Source: Blattamonas nauphoetae (Eukaryota; Preaxostyla; Oxymonadida). From it: a stretch of 64,000 bases of DNA. Below the pieces are notes generated by a model that saw nothing but the letters and a program-made list of their open reading frames with translations, ran no database searches and was not told the origin of the DNA. This document shows, piece after piece, positions 1 to 10,009 of the stretch (the stretch's first letter is position 1; every line of letters begins with the position of its first letter). Both the position numbers and the translations under genes were made by a program. The stretch lies in assembly GCA_033064195.1 (NCBI GenBank), contig JARBJD010000071.1, positions 1 to 64,000 on the forward strand, in the 5' to 3' direction.

Positions 1-206
1 CCACCTCTTCCTCATCTCTCTCCTCTTCCTCTCCTTCCCTCTCCTCTCCCTCCCCCATCTCTTCCTCATCTCTCTCCTCTTCCTCTCCCTTCCCTCTCCT
101 CTCCCTCCCCCACCTCTTCCTCATCTCTCTCCTCTTCCTCTCCCTTCCCTCTCCTCTCCCTCCCCCATCTCTTCCTCATCTCTCTCCTCTTCCTCTCCTC
201 CCTTCA
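1..206. repeat. 55-bp polypyrimidine minisatellite in an intron
   Basis: About 3.7 copies of a 54-55 bp C/T-only unit; each unit opens with CCAYCTCTTCCTCATC at 1, 55, 110 and 165. The block runs straight into a CAG at 205-207 followed by coding sequence. It therefore looks like an expanded polypyrimidine tract of an intron whose 5' end lies outside the window. The copies differ by only one or two bases, so the expansion is recent. Confidence 0.85.
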
Positions 207-207
207 G

Positions 208-776
208 GTCTCTTTGATGGGTCGTCCGGACTGTGCCCTCGCCTCGTGCTATGCCAGTCCTCTCGTCACGTTCCTGCTTGGAATGTCGTTTGCGTCGATT
301 GCTTACTACATCGCATCACCACATTTCAACTGTTTGCTCAATCTTCCATCATTCTCATCATTTCCTGATTCTTCTTCCTTCTCACTCTCCTTCATCTCTT
401 CTTCTTCCTTCATTCTCTCCTCTCCTCGTCTTCTTCCTCTTATCATTTCCTCTCCTCGTCCTCTTCCTTCATTCTCTCATCTTCTCGTCTTATTTTCTTC
501 TTTTCTCTTCCTCTTCCTTTGTTCTTCTCTCTTCCTCATCTTTCCTCTTCTCCTTTCCCCTACCCACAAGTCCCTCACCCAATTGATCTCGCCCCCACCC
601 GCGCCATGCTCGTTCTCGCCAGTGTGGTTGTCTTTGTGATGATCTTCTCCATTGTGTCCCTTGCCATTCGCAAACTGAGGATGGAGAGATGGTTTGCCAT
701 CACTCTCTTGATTTTCTACTTGGCGTACTTTGTTTACGCTTATCTGGATGAATTCAACGTGTTTGGCCCTCATTGA
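208..776 (+). CDS. Na+/Ca2+ (cation/calcium) exchanger family protein, C-terminal end
   Basis: This is the last part of a membrane antiporter gene; the 5' part lies outside the window. Exon 208-331 encodes MGRPDCALASCYASPLVTFL. It resembles the second alpha-repeat of CaCA-superfamily exchangers, especially the SLC8B1/CCX branch, where a Gly-x-Pro-x-Met-Ala..Ala-Cys-Gly-Gly-Pro motif forms the ion pore. The usual Gly-Gly-Pro-Phe-Asn is changed to Ala-Ser-Pro-Leu-Val. A 239-nt pyrimidine-rich intron (332-570, GTTTG...CAAG) then joins in phase to exon 571-776. That exon has two hydrophobic helices and ends EFNVFGPH. The splice model is mine and restores one frame without stops. Family placement rests on the short alpha-repeat match and the two following transmembrane helices, so it is moderate. 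Confidence 0.55.
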
Positions 777-969
777 CACAATGATGGGTTTGTTGACCTT
801 TTGTTTCGTTCTTGAAACACAGTTTTGTCATAGTTAATCGAATATTAAGAGTGATTATTCATCTTTCTATAAAAATCCAGAATTGTGTGGGCACGATCGA
901 GACAGCCACTCGCCTTCTGCCTCCTCTCCAGACTTTTCTTTCACATAATTTGGCTATATTCACTCTTTT

Positions 970-2454
970 ATGTTTCATTCAGTTCTCTCTTCTGTCCCTA
1001 TCGACTCTGATAAGGCACTTTTCACCAATAACCCCCTCCATCCAGTTACAACCCCCTCAGCAAAAATTGCGAAGCCTTCTCTTCATGTTCTGGGTCTTGT
1101 GAATACGGGAATCGACGATGATGATTTACAGCATATTGTGGACACCGTTGATGCTCCGATCACGACGCTATTTATGAAGAACAACTCGCTCTCGACACTA
1201 GACCCTGTTACTCGTTTTCCACAACTCCGAGGTCAGACCCTCTCCTTTCCGTGATTTTCCTATTTAGTTTTGGATGCATCCTTCAATAAACTCACCACAA
1301 TCTCATCCAACATTCTCCAGATTGGTTCACTGCAAGCCCTCATCCTCACAAATAATTCAATTTCATCTCTCCCTCGTCTCGCTCATCCACTCATCAATAC
1401 CATCGTCCTCTCCCACAATTCTCTCACGAGCGTGGAAATTGGCGATCTCCCATCTCTCACAAAAATATCAGTTTCCCACAACAAACTCTCCTCTTTACCA
1501 GATCTCAGTGGATGTCCGAAGCTTTGTGAAATTCGGGCAAACAACAACATGATCTCCACCCTTCCAGATGACTCAATACTTTCTCGATTGTCATTGAGGA
1601 TTAACCTGATCGATCTATCGAACAACGTGATTCCGTTGAGGTTTGTGGTTGATTTTTTGTTCTATTCTTGAATTCTATGTACAATTTGATCTCTCTTGTG
1701 GGTGCAGTGAACTGGACAAGTTTCGTCATTTCAAAAGCCTGCTGAATTTGGGGTTACGAGGGAATCCTCTCAGGGAGGATTCAGAAGTCTCCTTAAAGTT
1801 GATTTCTATGCTTCCTCGTCTTCATACACTCGACTATACGAAATTGGTTTGCGTTTTTACTTCAAGATGTTCTCACCCTTCCAACCTTCAATATCTTCTC
1901 CTTTTTCGTTCTATAATCTCATTCATTATTGTTTCCGTTTCTTCTGGTTCATCTTCTCCATCCAGTCACAAGAGGAAAAACAAAAAGCGAGAGAAATCGC
2001 GCCAGAACCAACAAAACCACGACGGAAGAACAAACCTGGAAAAAGAGAGCGTGATTTCATGAAAAAGAAGACAGAAACGAAAGAAAAAGATGAAAGCGAG
2101 AACGAAGACAAAATACCAACAGAATCGCAAGAACAACCAATCGTGAAAACCAAACGAACATCCTCATCGAATGATAAAGAAACGGAAGGGAAGAAAAAGA
2201 AGAAATCAACAAATAAGAAGGAAAACGAGGAGATTCAACCTCATCCAGCCCCACAAGAAGATGGCGGGATGAGCCTTGCAGATCTGCTTCAAACAACGAA
2301 GCCAAAACGGAAAACGAACAAAAAAGCAAAGGAAGAAGTTATCGAGGAAGAGAAGGGAGAGGTGGAAGAAGAGCAGAGTGAAAAGAAGGAGGCGAAGAAG
2401 ACGTTTCGCGTCGAAGCGACATTGTCGTTAGATTCCATTGGAGGATGGGATTGA
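970..2454 (+). CDS. Leucine-rich-repeat protein with lysine/glutamate-rich tail (4 exons)
   Basis: Exons are 970-1231, 1268-1640, 1708-1846 and 1966-2454. The introns are 36, 67 and 119 nt; all are GT-AG, and joining gives 420 residues. Residues ~60-260 are consecutive leucine-rich repeats (repeated L..L.L..N.L..L with N-x-[LI]), followed by an LRR-cap-like stretch (LNLGLRGNPLRED...LHTLDYTKL). From about residue 260 the protein turns into a Lys/Glu-rich disordered tail containing GMSLADLLQTT and ending SLDSIGGWD. LRR proteins of this shape are usually scaffolds in the cytoplasm, cilium or nucleus; the tail could be a nuclear localisation region. No enzymatic domain is visible. The start ATG at 970 is the first in frame, but an extra upstream exon cannot be excluded. 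Confidence 0.75.
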
Positions 2455-3027
2455 ACTCATTTCACCGACGAATACAATGATTCTGTTTGTGGGAATCGGA
2501 ATATGGAAGGGTTCAGCACACTGCGCTTCCCATCAACCAGAAACGAGAACGATCGATGAACTGTACTGATATACGCGTTCAAAAGGACTATCACCCATTT
2601 CTCAGAGTGAGAGGATGACCGAAGAAATAATCGTTGGATATAACAGAGATCAGGCCTGACATGGTGCGGTTATGTTGTGAGAACAGCAGAATGACGGAAA
2701 AGATCGTCAGTTTTTCATCAAAAAGAAACAGATGAAAGAATCGTCTTCCTAAACGGCGAAGAATTGTCACAATCTCAAGATTCAGTTCTCGTGTTTCTGA
2801 TTGACACCCGGAAAATCAATAATCTGACAAATCTGCGAAATCTCTGTCAGTACGCAGAACTGAAGAAAATAGAACGCATCATTCGAAAGAAAATGAAAGC
2901 TTAATCGAAACAAAGTCAAGATTTGGCTTTCAATCCAATTGGTCTCTTTCTCCGACAACCCAGCCCATTACAAAGTTCTTTGTACGAACTCCGAAAAACC
3001 CACTCAAATCGTTATTAAGCTTATTCA
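2455..3027. other. Intergenic region between LRR gene and peroxiredoxin
   Basis: About 570 bp with no convincing coding frame on either strand. It presumably holds the LRR gene 3' end and the peroxiredoxin promoter. A TTATTAAGCTTATTCA stretch directly precedes the next ATG. No repeat or RNA gene was recognised. Confidence 0.5.
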
Positions 3028-3522
3028 ATGGCTGCAAAACTTGGCGAAATTCCCGCAGACTTCGAATCAATCAACGAAAAAGGCGAAACAGTCCGATTTT
3101 CCGACATGAAAGGAAAAGGGCCTTTTGTGATCTTCTTCTATCCACAAGACTTCACTGGTGTCTGCACCAAAGAAGCGTGCTCATTCCGTGACAGCCACGA
3201 AGTATTTCTGAAGGCCGGTGCTTCTGTGTATGGCGTATCATCGGACAGTGTCAAGTCACACGTCGACTTCATCGAAAAAAACCGTCTTCCCTTCAGCCTT
3301 CTCGCCGACGAAGGTGGAAAGCTCCGAAAATTGTGGAAAGTGCCGAAAGGGGGACTGATGCCTGGTCGCGTGACGTACGTGTTCGATCAGGAAGGACGAA
3401 TCCACACTGTCTTCGAAGGTGTGTTGAAAGATAAGGAGCACATGGAGAAGGCACTCGAGATGGTTCAGAAGCTCGCCGCTGAGCCAAAACAAGCTGTGGT
3501 TGCTCCTGCGCAAGCGGAGTAG
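3028..3522 (+). CDS. Peroxiredoxin Q (BCP-type thiol peroxidase)
   Basis: A 164-residue intronless protein. Peroxiredoxins of the PrxQ/BCP class reduce hydrogen peroxide and organic hydroperoxides through a peroxidatic cysteine that forms an intramolecular disulfide, recycled by thioredoxin. The signature FTGVCTKEAC gives the peroxidatic Cys46 and a resolving Cys51 five residues later, the defining PrxQ spacing. The upstream PQD, the conserved Arg before VTYVFD, and the length (~150-165) all fit. There is no signal or transit peptide, so it is probably cytosolic. The C-terminus carries an Ala/Gln/Pro extension (about 15 residues). PrxQ is mainly bacterial and plastidial, so in a heterotrophic protist lateral transfer is plausible, but this was not tested. 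Confidence 0.93.
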   Translation: MAAKLGEIPADFESINEKGETVRFSDMKGKGPFVIFFYPQDFTGVCTKEACSFRDSHEVFLKAGASVYGVSSDSVKSHVDFIEKNRLPFSLLADEGGKLRKLWKVPKGGLMPGRVTYVFDQEGRIHTVFEGVLKDKEHMEKALEMVQKLAAEPKQAVVAPAQAE

Positions 3523-4543
3523 TGACCGGGCATCGTTTTCAGGTCATGGAAGCATTTCTGTTGGGCAACGAGCAGGACTGGCAGTTAAAACATACAAACT
3601 TCATCATTTCGAATTATTCATGTTGTGAGAATCGAAGAGATCTTCAATGTTCCGAGAGGATCGAATGGGTGGGTGTGGGGTAGATTGATTGTGACTGTGA
3701 TTGTTGATGATTGAGGAGTGAAGGAAAAGACGAGACTCGGGTTTGTTGATGACTTGTCATTGTTGATATTCTTCATTGTGTGGAACAGCCATTCCACACA
3801 CGGTTTCTTCGTGTGGTCCATTGCGACAGGGCGGGAGAGACTGTTGTGCATGGCGTGAAATGAAGAGATGGCGGCAGAGTTGAAATACATTCAGCGATCA
3901 GAAGCTCATTGGCAACTGTGCCGGTGGCGAACGTTCATGCCACACACGGTTTCTTCGTTCGAGCGCAGTGCGACAGAGCGAGTGGCGACGGACAGTCCCT
4001 TCTTCTCCACACCGTCCGACGAAGAGCGTCCTGCATTCCTCCGACTCGCTACGAAGGTCTCAGTTGGAAGAGAGGCAGCTTTTGGCTGGGATTTCACGTT
4101 TTGCTTCGTTTCTTCATTCGCATCTCTCTTCATCGCTCTTCGGGTGGAGAGTGAGGAGCGATTGGTTGGTGTGGATGAAGATGCATTCTGACTCTTCCGA
4201 CTCTCCGAAGAGACGAGAATGTTGGTCGATGTGGGATCGATTCTGAAATGCCAACACGCGATTGGAATGAATCATCAAGAGAGCACCATTTTGACGAACA
4301 ATCACGAACAAACGACCTTTCACAAACAGTGAGGAACATTCAGAAGGGATTGCTTCCGTTTGGGAGCAGTGCGAGAGTGGGGAGCGAGGGAGAGAGATTG
4401 AGGAAGACAGGCGAGATAAAAGCAGGACCGTTCTGGCAAAGGATAAGGTGATGCCAGAGTGGATAAAGATGATATGCAAACAGTGTGTGGTGTCCAATTG
4501 AAGTCAGAAACTGTTCGAAACGTTCGCTGGTTCCTGCTTGTTT
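3523..4543. other. Spacer with diverged repeat modules, 3' flank of the first array gene
   Basis: There is no credible gene here. The segment ~3930-4240 is repeated at ~18985-19290; both contain CACACGGTTTCTTCG followed by a shared block ending near CTCTTCGGGTGGAGAG. The last ~125 bp (about 4420-4543) is the conserved 3'-flank block found after most array genes. A short degenerate copy of the CACACGGTTTCTTCG motif also lies at ~3795. Confidence 0.6.
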
Positions 4544-5617
4544 CTATTCTGGTTTCGGAAGGTTCATGCCCAGCAGGTTGTTCCACCTGATCGAGTCGTC
4601 AACAATATATTTGCCGAAGGTTTTGTTTTGGTCGTTTCGCAGCTTTTCCTCAATCACATCTTCGATGGCCTCCATTCTCAACATTCGATGCACTGCATTT
4701 CCCATCTGTTGAAACTCTTCCTTTTGTTTGTTCCATACCCGCTGGATTCTGTTCATGTCAACCAGAAACATCCAGTTTGAGAATTCAGTCTCGAAGAATG
4801 TGAGACAGCTTGGTATTGTGAGAAAGACTGGCATATTCAGAACAATATCCATTGTGGGTTGATAATAAGGAGGTATTTGGACGAAAGCAGGAAGAAGGAA
4901 TGAAAATTCCTCCGATAATTGTCTTCCGATGATCGAAAACCGGCTCATGCACAAATGGCAAAGATACTGCTCCGAAGGCACAAGAACTTGCTGTAAAACC
5001 GTCTTCTGAACAGCGCGTTGCTCATCGCCATCTTCAAGTTTGAGATCTGCTTGTGCACCCGGAGTTGCGAGCCAGAGAAATCGGCGGATGCTTTTCATGA
5101 CGTTGATGTGGATATCGACTGATTCAGTGAATGAAAGAGACTGTGGTTTGAGAGCATTGATGAGCTGTGGGATCAGATCAGCCTTCACGAGGGCAAGTTT
5201 GAAGTGAGTTGAACTCAACAAGATCAGACTGTCGAGCATCTCCATTGTTGCTGTGATGGTTCTCTCACTGGCTGAAGAAATGAGCACCACAATGGACTGT
5301 ACGAACACTCTCAAAGATTCATCAGTAGCTGGGCCATCGTGGCTGAGAAACGCATCGATTGAATCGCCATCCTCCGGATCCAATGACTTCAGAAACTTCA
5401 CGGCTTGAGCTTCGAGAGAGACATCAAGTACAGGCTGTAACTTCACAGTGGAAACGAGAGACCGAAAGACAATTGCCTTTTCTTCTTCAGATTCTTTTTG
5501 ATTGGATTGCCAATTCAGGAATGGTGAGCAATCCACTGAAAATGGTACCGGAGTTGAAGACAAATCAGAGCGTGCTGCACGTGAGGAAGTATCTATTTTC
5601 GGGTTAATCTCGGTCAT
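4544..5617 (-). CDS. Array family protein, copy A (armadillo-like helical, ~357 aa)
   Basis: A 357-residue intronless protein of unknown function. It looks all-helical with regularly spaced leucines, like armadillo/HEAT proteins; there is no signal peptide or membrane segment. Family landmarks in order are: an N-terminal Ser-rich leader ending DCSPFLNW, LVKADLIPQLI, a dipeptide SE before Y-x-CHLC, YYQPTMD.VLNMPVFLTIPS, RMLRME.IEDVIEE, and a terminal WNN..GMNLP. Its leader (MTEINPKIDTSSRAARSDLSS) groups it with copy B. In this copy the usual CVNRYSII appears as CMSRFSII. The start matches the other copies and lies 21 nt downstream of the conserved upstream motif. Functional assignment is not possible from the sequence. 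Confidence 0.85.
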   Translation of the reverse strand: MTEINPKIDTSSRAARSDLSSTPVPFSVDCSPFLNWQSNQKESEEEKAIVFRSLVSTVKLQPVLDVSLEAQAVKFLKSLDPEDGDSIDAFLSHDGPATDESLRVFVQSIVVLISSASERTITATMEMLDSLILLSSTHFKLALVKADLIPQLINALKPQSLSFTESVDIHINVMKSIRRFLWLATPGAQADLKLEDGDEQRAVQKTVLQQVLVPSEQYLCHLCMSRFSIIGRQLSEEFSFLLPAFVQIPPYYQPTMDIVLNMPVFLTIPSCLTFFETEFSNWMFLVDMNRIQRVWNKQKEEFQQMGNAVHRMLRMEAIEDVIEEKLRNDQNKTFGKYIVDDSIRWNNLLGMNLPKPE

Positions 5618-5638
5618 CCTAATTGACTGGGAGTTGAA

Positions 5639-5653
5639 TCACTCGTTATGGGT
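5639..5653 (-). promoter_or_regulatory. Conserved ACCCRTAAYRA element upstream of array-family ATGs (copy A)
   Basis: On the minus strand this reads ACCCATAACGAGTGA, 21 nt before the copy A start codon. Equivalent elements sit 21-23 nt before the ATG of every full-length family member that I could check: 8265-8278 (B), 11105-11118 (C), 13031-13043 (D), 15521-15534 (E), 17821-17835 (F), 20648-20661 (G), 23620-23633 (H) and 33764-33778 (I). Copies C-E carry the variants ACCCGTAATAAAGG, ACCCATAATAAAGG and ACCCATAATGAATG. Constant spacing despite divergent flanks suggests a core-promoter or initiator role. This is inference; it could instead be inherited 5'-UTR. Confidence 0.5.
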
Positions 5654-5759
5654 TAGATTCAAGAATGTGTGAAAGAAAGAGATTGAGATGAAATAGACGT
5701 CCAAAACGAAGAATGAAAGCAGACAACAAAGACTGAGAGACCTTCTCATTTCGGTCGAT

Positions 5760-6935
5760 CTTCGATCACTTCACTTTCCATCGAAGGCTCTCCATCTCGT
5801 CGTTCAACACTCCCTCTTCATCTTCTTCTCTTCCCCTCCCTTCAGAGCCCTGTCCTCCATTTCATCAGCCACAGACACAACCAGCTCGATCTCTCTCCCC
5901 TTCTCTCTCTTCTCTCTTCACTCTCAACACCCTCCCCTATTTGCATCCTCTCCTCTCCACCCGCACACTCCTGATCCTCCTCCCGCTTCACCTCCAACGC
6001 CACACGCGTGTTCTCTTCCATCACTCCCTTCAACACACGCGCATCAACACCTCCCCTCTCCTTCACTCTCGACTGCCCTCTCATCGTCTGTTTCTGCCTC
6101 AACTGCTTTTTCTGCAGCATTTGAGTCGACAGGGACTCCACTGTCGCCAGCTGTCCTTGCAGTCATGAGACATCAGCAACACATGGAGCGAGCGAAGGCG
6201 ACGACGTGGTAAGCCGGAGAGTCGGCTGCCGCAGAGACGACACGACAAGTTGCGAGGTGGGCTGTGTCGGTGTTCGGGCGGTTTGTGCATGTCGTGGAGT
6301 TGGCTTGTGCTGCTTCCGCTCAAGTCAGCCAACAGCGATCTCGACCTTCCCTCGAGTGCGGTTGGCGTTGGCTTTGGGACGAGTCACGGGACAGCTGGTC
6401 ATCAGTTGCAGTGTGGTAGGCGAGAGTGACCAAAAGCGATGCCGAGTATCGTCAGTCGTGGTGGTGACAGGCGGAGAGACGAGCGTGAGGGGAGTCGTGC
6501 ACTTCCTCCTCTTTGCCTCATCTCCCTCTCTCTTCGTCTTCTCACTCTTCTTCCTTCTCTCCCGAACACCCTTTCGAAGAGGATCCTTCCTGATTGTCCA
6601 GCAGACAGCCACTCCAAGTGCCTCTGCCGCTCTTCGTTGTCTTCTTCTCGCCTCCTTCGGTCATCACTAGCATGTCTGCCTTTCTCTGCGTCTTTCTTCA
6701 TCTTACTCTTTCACTTTTCTATCTCACACTCTCTCAATTCGTCGACGATGTCCTGTGCATTCTCCCAGAGCAGCGTCGTGTGCACTTTTCCTCGTTCTTC
6801 ATTTTGTACTGCCGTTTTCGTTTTCGTTCCCATTCCTCGTTTTTCTTTCATTTATCGTTCAGTTTGGAGTGGAATCAGGGTTGGGGAAGGAAGAGACGAT
6901 CAAGGAGAGCATTGCTTGTGGTTCAAATGAACAGA
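5760..6935. repeat. Array spacer module S1, copy 1
   Basis: This spacer upstream of copy A is duplicated at 8395-9375 and its later part again at ~21330-22030. On the plus strand it holds a Ser/Pro-rich open frame ending GTPLSPAVLAVMRHQQHM...TTW, conserved in both full copies. A second stretch (~6230-6420) has encoded similarity to ~21340-21520, where both read ...SAQVSQQ.SRPSLE. The module looks like relics of an unrelated gene caught in the array spacer. A single unit of the ~38-bp G-rich minisatellite lies at ~6961-7000, just beyond the module. Confidence 0.6.
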
Positions 6936-7174
6936 CATCAGCATGCACCACAGAGAGTGTGGTGAGGGAGAGGCAGAGGGGAGTGGGAGAGTGTCGGCGA
7001 GGGAGAAGGAGAATGTGTGACTTTTGAGTGAGACTGGTGAGAAAGAGTCCGAATCGATCCGGCAAACGAAACCATGTTGTGATGCCAGAGCCGATAAAGA
7101 TCACACACAAACAGTGTTCGTTGTCCAGAAGAAATCAGAAACATGCCGAAACGTTCGCTGGTTCGTTTCTGTTT

Positions 7175-8242
7175 CTATTTTGGTTTCGGAATGTTCATGC
7201 CCTGCAAGTTGTTCAAAATGATCGACCTGGCAACAATCCATCCTCCACAGTGTCCATTTCTGTCGTTCCGCAGCTTTTCCTCAATCACATCTTCGATGCC
7301 CTCCATTCGCAACATTCGATGCACTGTCTTCCACATCTGTCGCACATCTCCCCTTGTTTTGGTCCATCTCCGCTGGATATCGACCATATCATACAGAAAC
7401 GACCACAATGTAGCCTCATTTTCGAAGAATGTCAGGCTGCTTGGTATCGTGAGTAAGACAGGCATATTCAGGACAACCTCCATTGTGGGTTGATAATAAG
7501 GAGATATTTCGAGAAGTTGGGCGATGAGGTCCAGAAACTTGGATTGGTCTTCATCGACGAACAAGAATTGGTTGACGCACAAATGGCAAAGATACTGCTC
7601 AGAAGGGACAAGAACTTGCCGAAAAATCGTCTTCTGAACAGCTTGTTGTTCGTCGTCATCTTCAATTTCGAGATCTGCTTGTGCACCCGCAGTTGCGAGC
7701 CAGAGAAATCGGCGGATGATTTTTATGACGTTGATGTGGATATCGACTGATTCAGTGAATGAAAGAGCCTGCATATTGAGAGTGTTTATGAGATGAGGGA
7801 TCAGATCAGCTTTTACGAGAGTAAGTCGGACTTGGGCTGAACACCATAAGATCAGACGTTCGAGCATCTCAACTGAAGCTTTTATGATTGCCTGACTGGT
7901 TGAAGAAATGAGTACTACAATGTAATGTTTGAAGTCTGTCGGAGAATCATCACAGATCGAGATAAGACTGCTGAGAAAAGCATTTGCTGATGCTGTTTGC
8001 TGTCGATCCACAGATTTTAGAAATCTCACGGCTTTAGCTTCAAGAGAGACATCTAAAACATGTTGCAACTTCAAAGTGGCAACGAGAGACCGAAATACAA
8101 TTGCTTTCTCTTCTTCAGATTCAAGATTTTCTTCGTTCCAATTCAAGAAAGGAGAGGTATCCATTGAAAATGAAGCCTGAGACGACAGATCAGAGCGTGC
8201 TGCACGCGAGGAGGCGGCAATTTTCATGCGAATCTCGGTCAT
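7175..8242 (-). CDS. Array family protein, copy B
   Basis: A 355-residue intronless member of the helical family. The open frame continues 52 codons upstream, but the start was set at the ATG at 8242. That ATG aligns with the other copies and lies 22 nt after the ACCCATAACGAGC element; the upstream codons overlay conserved non-coding flank. The leader matches copy A (MTEIRMKIAASSRAARSDLSS). The middle and C-terminal parts match copy D instead (FVDEDQSKFL, PTMEVVLNMPV, NDRNGHCGGWIV), so the gene is a mosaic. Residue 27 of the leader region has DTSPFLNW in place of DCSPFLNW. Function unknown. Confidence 0.85.
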   Translation of the reverse strand: MTEIRMKIAASSRAARSDLSSQASFSMDTSPFLNWNEENLESEEEKAIVFRSLVATLKLQHVLDVSLEAKAVRFLKSVDRQQTASANAFLSSLISICDDSPTDFKHYIVVLISSTSQAIIKASVEMLERLILWCSAQVRLTLVKADLIPHLINTLNMQALSFTESVDIHINVIKIIRRFLWLATAGAQADLEIEDDDEQQAVQKTIFRQVLVPSEQYLCHLCVNQFLFVDEDQSKFLDLIAQLLEISPYYQPTMEVVLNMPVLLTIPSSLTFFENEATLWSFLYDMVDIQRRWTKTRGDVRQMWKTVHRMLRMEGIEDVIEEKLRNDRNGHCGGWIVARSIILNNLQGMNIPKPK

Positions 8243-8394
8243 TCTGATTGATTGAGAGATGAAATGCTCGTTATGGGTTCGAAACAAGAATGTGTGAAAG
8301 AAAGAGATTGATATGAAACAGACGTCCAATACGAAGAACGAAAAGCAGACAACAAAGACTGAGAATTTCTCATTTCGATAGTTCTTCAAGTTCT

Positions 8395-9375
8395 TCACTT
8401 TCCATCAAAGACTCTCCATCTCGTCGGACAACACTCCCTCTTTCATCGTCATCTCTTCCCCTCCCTTCAGAGCCCTGTCCCCCATTTCATCAGCCACAGA
8501 CACAACCAGCTCGACATCTGTCCCTTTCTCTCTTCATTTTCAACAGCCTCCCCTATTTGCATCCTCTCCTCTCCACCCGCACACTCCTGATCCTCCCACC
8601 ACTTCACCTCCAACACCACACACTTGTTCTCTCCTTCACTCCCTTCAGAACTCGCGCATCAACACCTCATCTCTCCGTCACTCTCGACTGCCCTCTCACC
8701 GTCTGTTTCTGCCTCGACTGCGTCTTCTGCAGCATTTGATTCGTCAGGGACTCCACTGTCGCCAGCTGTCCTTGCAGTCATGAGACATCAGCAACACATG
8801 GAGCGAGCGAAGGCGACGACGTGGTAAGCCGGAGAGTCGGCTGCCGCAGAGACGACACGACAAGTTGCGAGGTGGGCTGTGTCGGTGTTCGGGCGGTTTG
8901 TGCATGTCGTGGAGTTGGCTTGTGCTGCTTCCGCTCAAGTCAGCCAACAGCAATCTCGTCCTTCCCTCGAGCGCGGTTGGGGTTGGCTTTCGGACGAGTG
9001 ACGGGACAGCTGGTCATCAGTTGTGGTATCGTCGGTGAGAGCGACGAAAAGCGACGCTGAGCTTCGTCAGCCGTGGTGGAGACAGGCGGAGAGACGAGCG
9101 GGAGGAGAGTCGTGCACTTCCTTCTCTTTGCCTCATCTCCCTCTCATTTTTCTTCATCTCACCCTTCCACTTTTTAGTCTCTTGCTCTCTCAATTCATCG
9201 ACGATGCCCTTTTCTTTCTCACCATCGCTGCGTCATTCCTCCTTTTCCTCGTACTTCCCGTTGCACTCTTCTTCTCGTTTTCGTCCCCATTCCTTGTTTT
9301 TCTTTCATTTGCCGTCCAGTTTGGAGTGGAATCAGGGTTGGGGAAGGAAGAGACGATCAAAGAGCGCATTGATTG
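8395..9375. repeat. Array spacer module S1, copy 2
   Basis: Second full copy of the spacer at 5760-6935, in the same orientation. It shows near-identity across the block containing GTPLSPAVLAVMRHQQHM and the following ~150 bp (GTAAGCCGGAGAGTCGGCTG). A ~190-bp stretch present in copy 1 (about 6540-6730) is shortened here. No intact gene. Confidence 0.65.
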
Positions 9376-9414
9376 TGGTTAGAATGAACAGACATCAGCA
9401 TGCACCACGCCGAG

Positions 9415-9535
9415 TGAGGTGAGGGAGAGGTAGAGGGGAGTGGGAGGGTGAGGGTGGTGAGGGAGAGGCAGAGGGGAGTGGGAGGGTGTGGGTGGTGAGG
9501 GAGAGGCAGAGGCAGAGGGGAGTGGGAGGGTATGG
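9415..9535. repeat. G-rich spacer minisatellite (~38-bp unit, ~3 copies)
   Basis: Direct repeats of GTGAGGGAGAGGCAGAGGGG followed by AGTGGGAGGGT. The same unit occurs once at ~6961-7000 and twice at ~22150-22230, always at the same relative place in the array spacer. Copy number therefore varies between duplicated spacers. Confidence 0.75.
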
Positions 9536-10009
9536 ATGGCGATGGAGCAGGGATCGAGAACGGCTATGAAATCGGCGATCAGATCTTCCGATTCCTTCCG
9601 AATCGTCTGAGGAAGGGTCAGCTGATGAGCGAGGGAGTCTCGGAATGTGGAGAGAGAGACAAATGGTTTCTGAAATCCCAACTCATCAATGCTATAAATC
9701 ATCATGTGAGATCCATTTGAGAGAACAAGAATAAAAAAACAATCACGGAGACACAATCTCCCACCAATCGTCACCATCCATCGATTGATCGACGCATTGG
9801 CTTCCACAAAGGAGCAGTGCGAAAGCGGGGGCAAAGGAGAAGGAGAGTGTGGCGACCATCGAGCGAGACTGGTGAGAGAGAATCCGAATCGTTCATGGAA
9901 ACCAAACAATGATGTGATGTCAGAGCCAACAAAGATCACACACAAACAGTGTTTGTTGTCCAAAATAAGGCAGATACAGTTCGAAATGTGCGCTGGTTCC
10001 TGTCTGTTT

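Noticed and set aside
214-639. 141-residue Ser/Leu/Phe-rich protein
   Set aside because: Most of it translates a pyrimidine-rich intron (332-570); only the first ~40 residues are exon.
6206-6670. Cys/Arg/Val-rich protein repeated in the spacers
   Set aside because: The frame has no start conservation and is one of several overlapping readings of a decayed spacer module.
8242-8398. 52-residue N-terminal extension of array copy B
   Set aside because: It overlays the conserved upstream flank and motif, and no comparable extension is conserved in the other copies.
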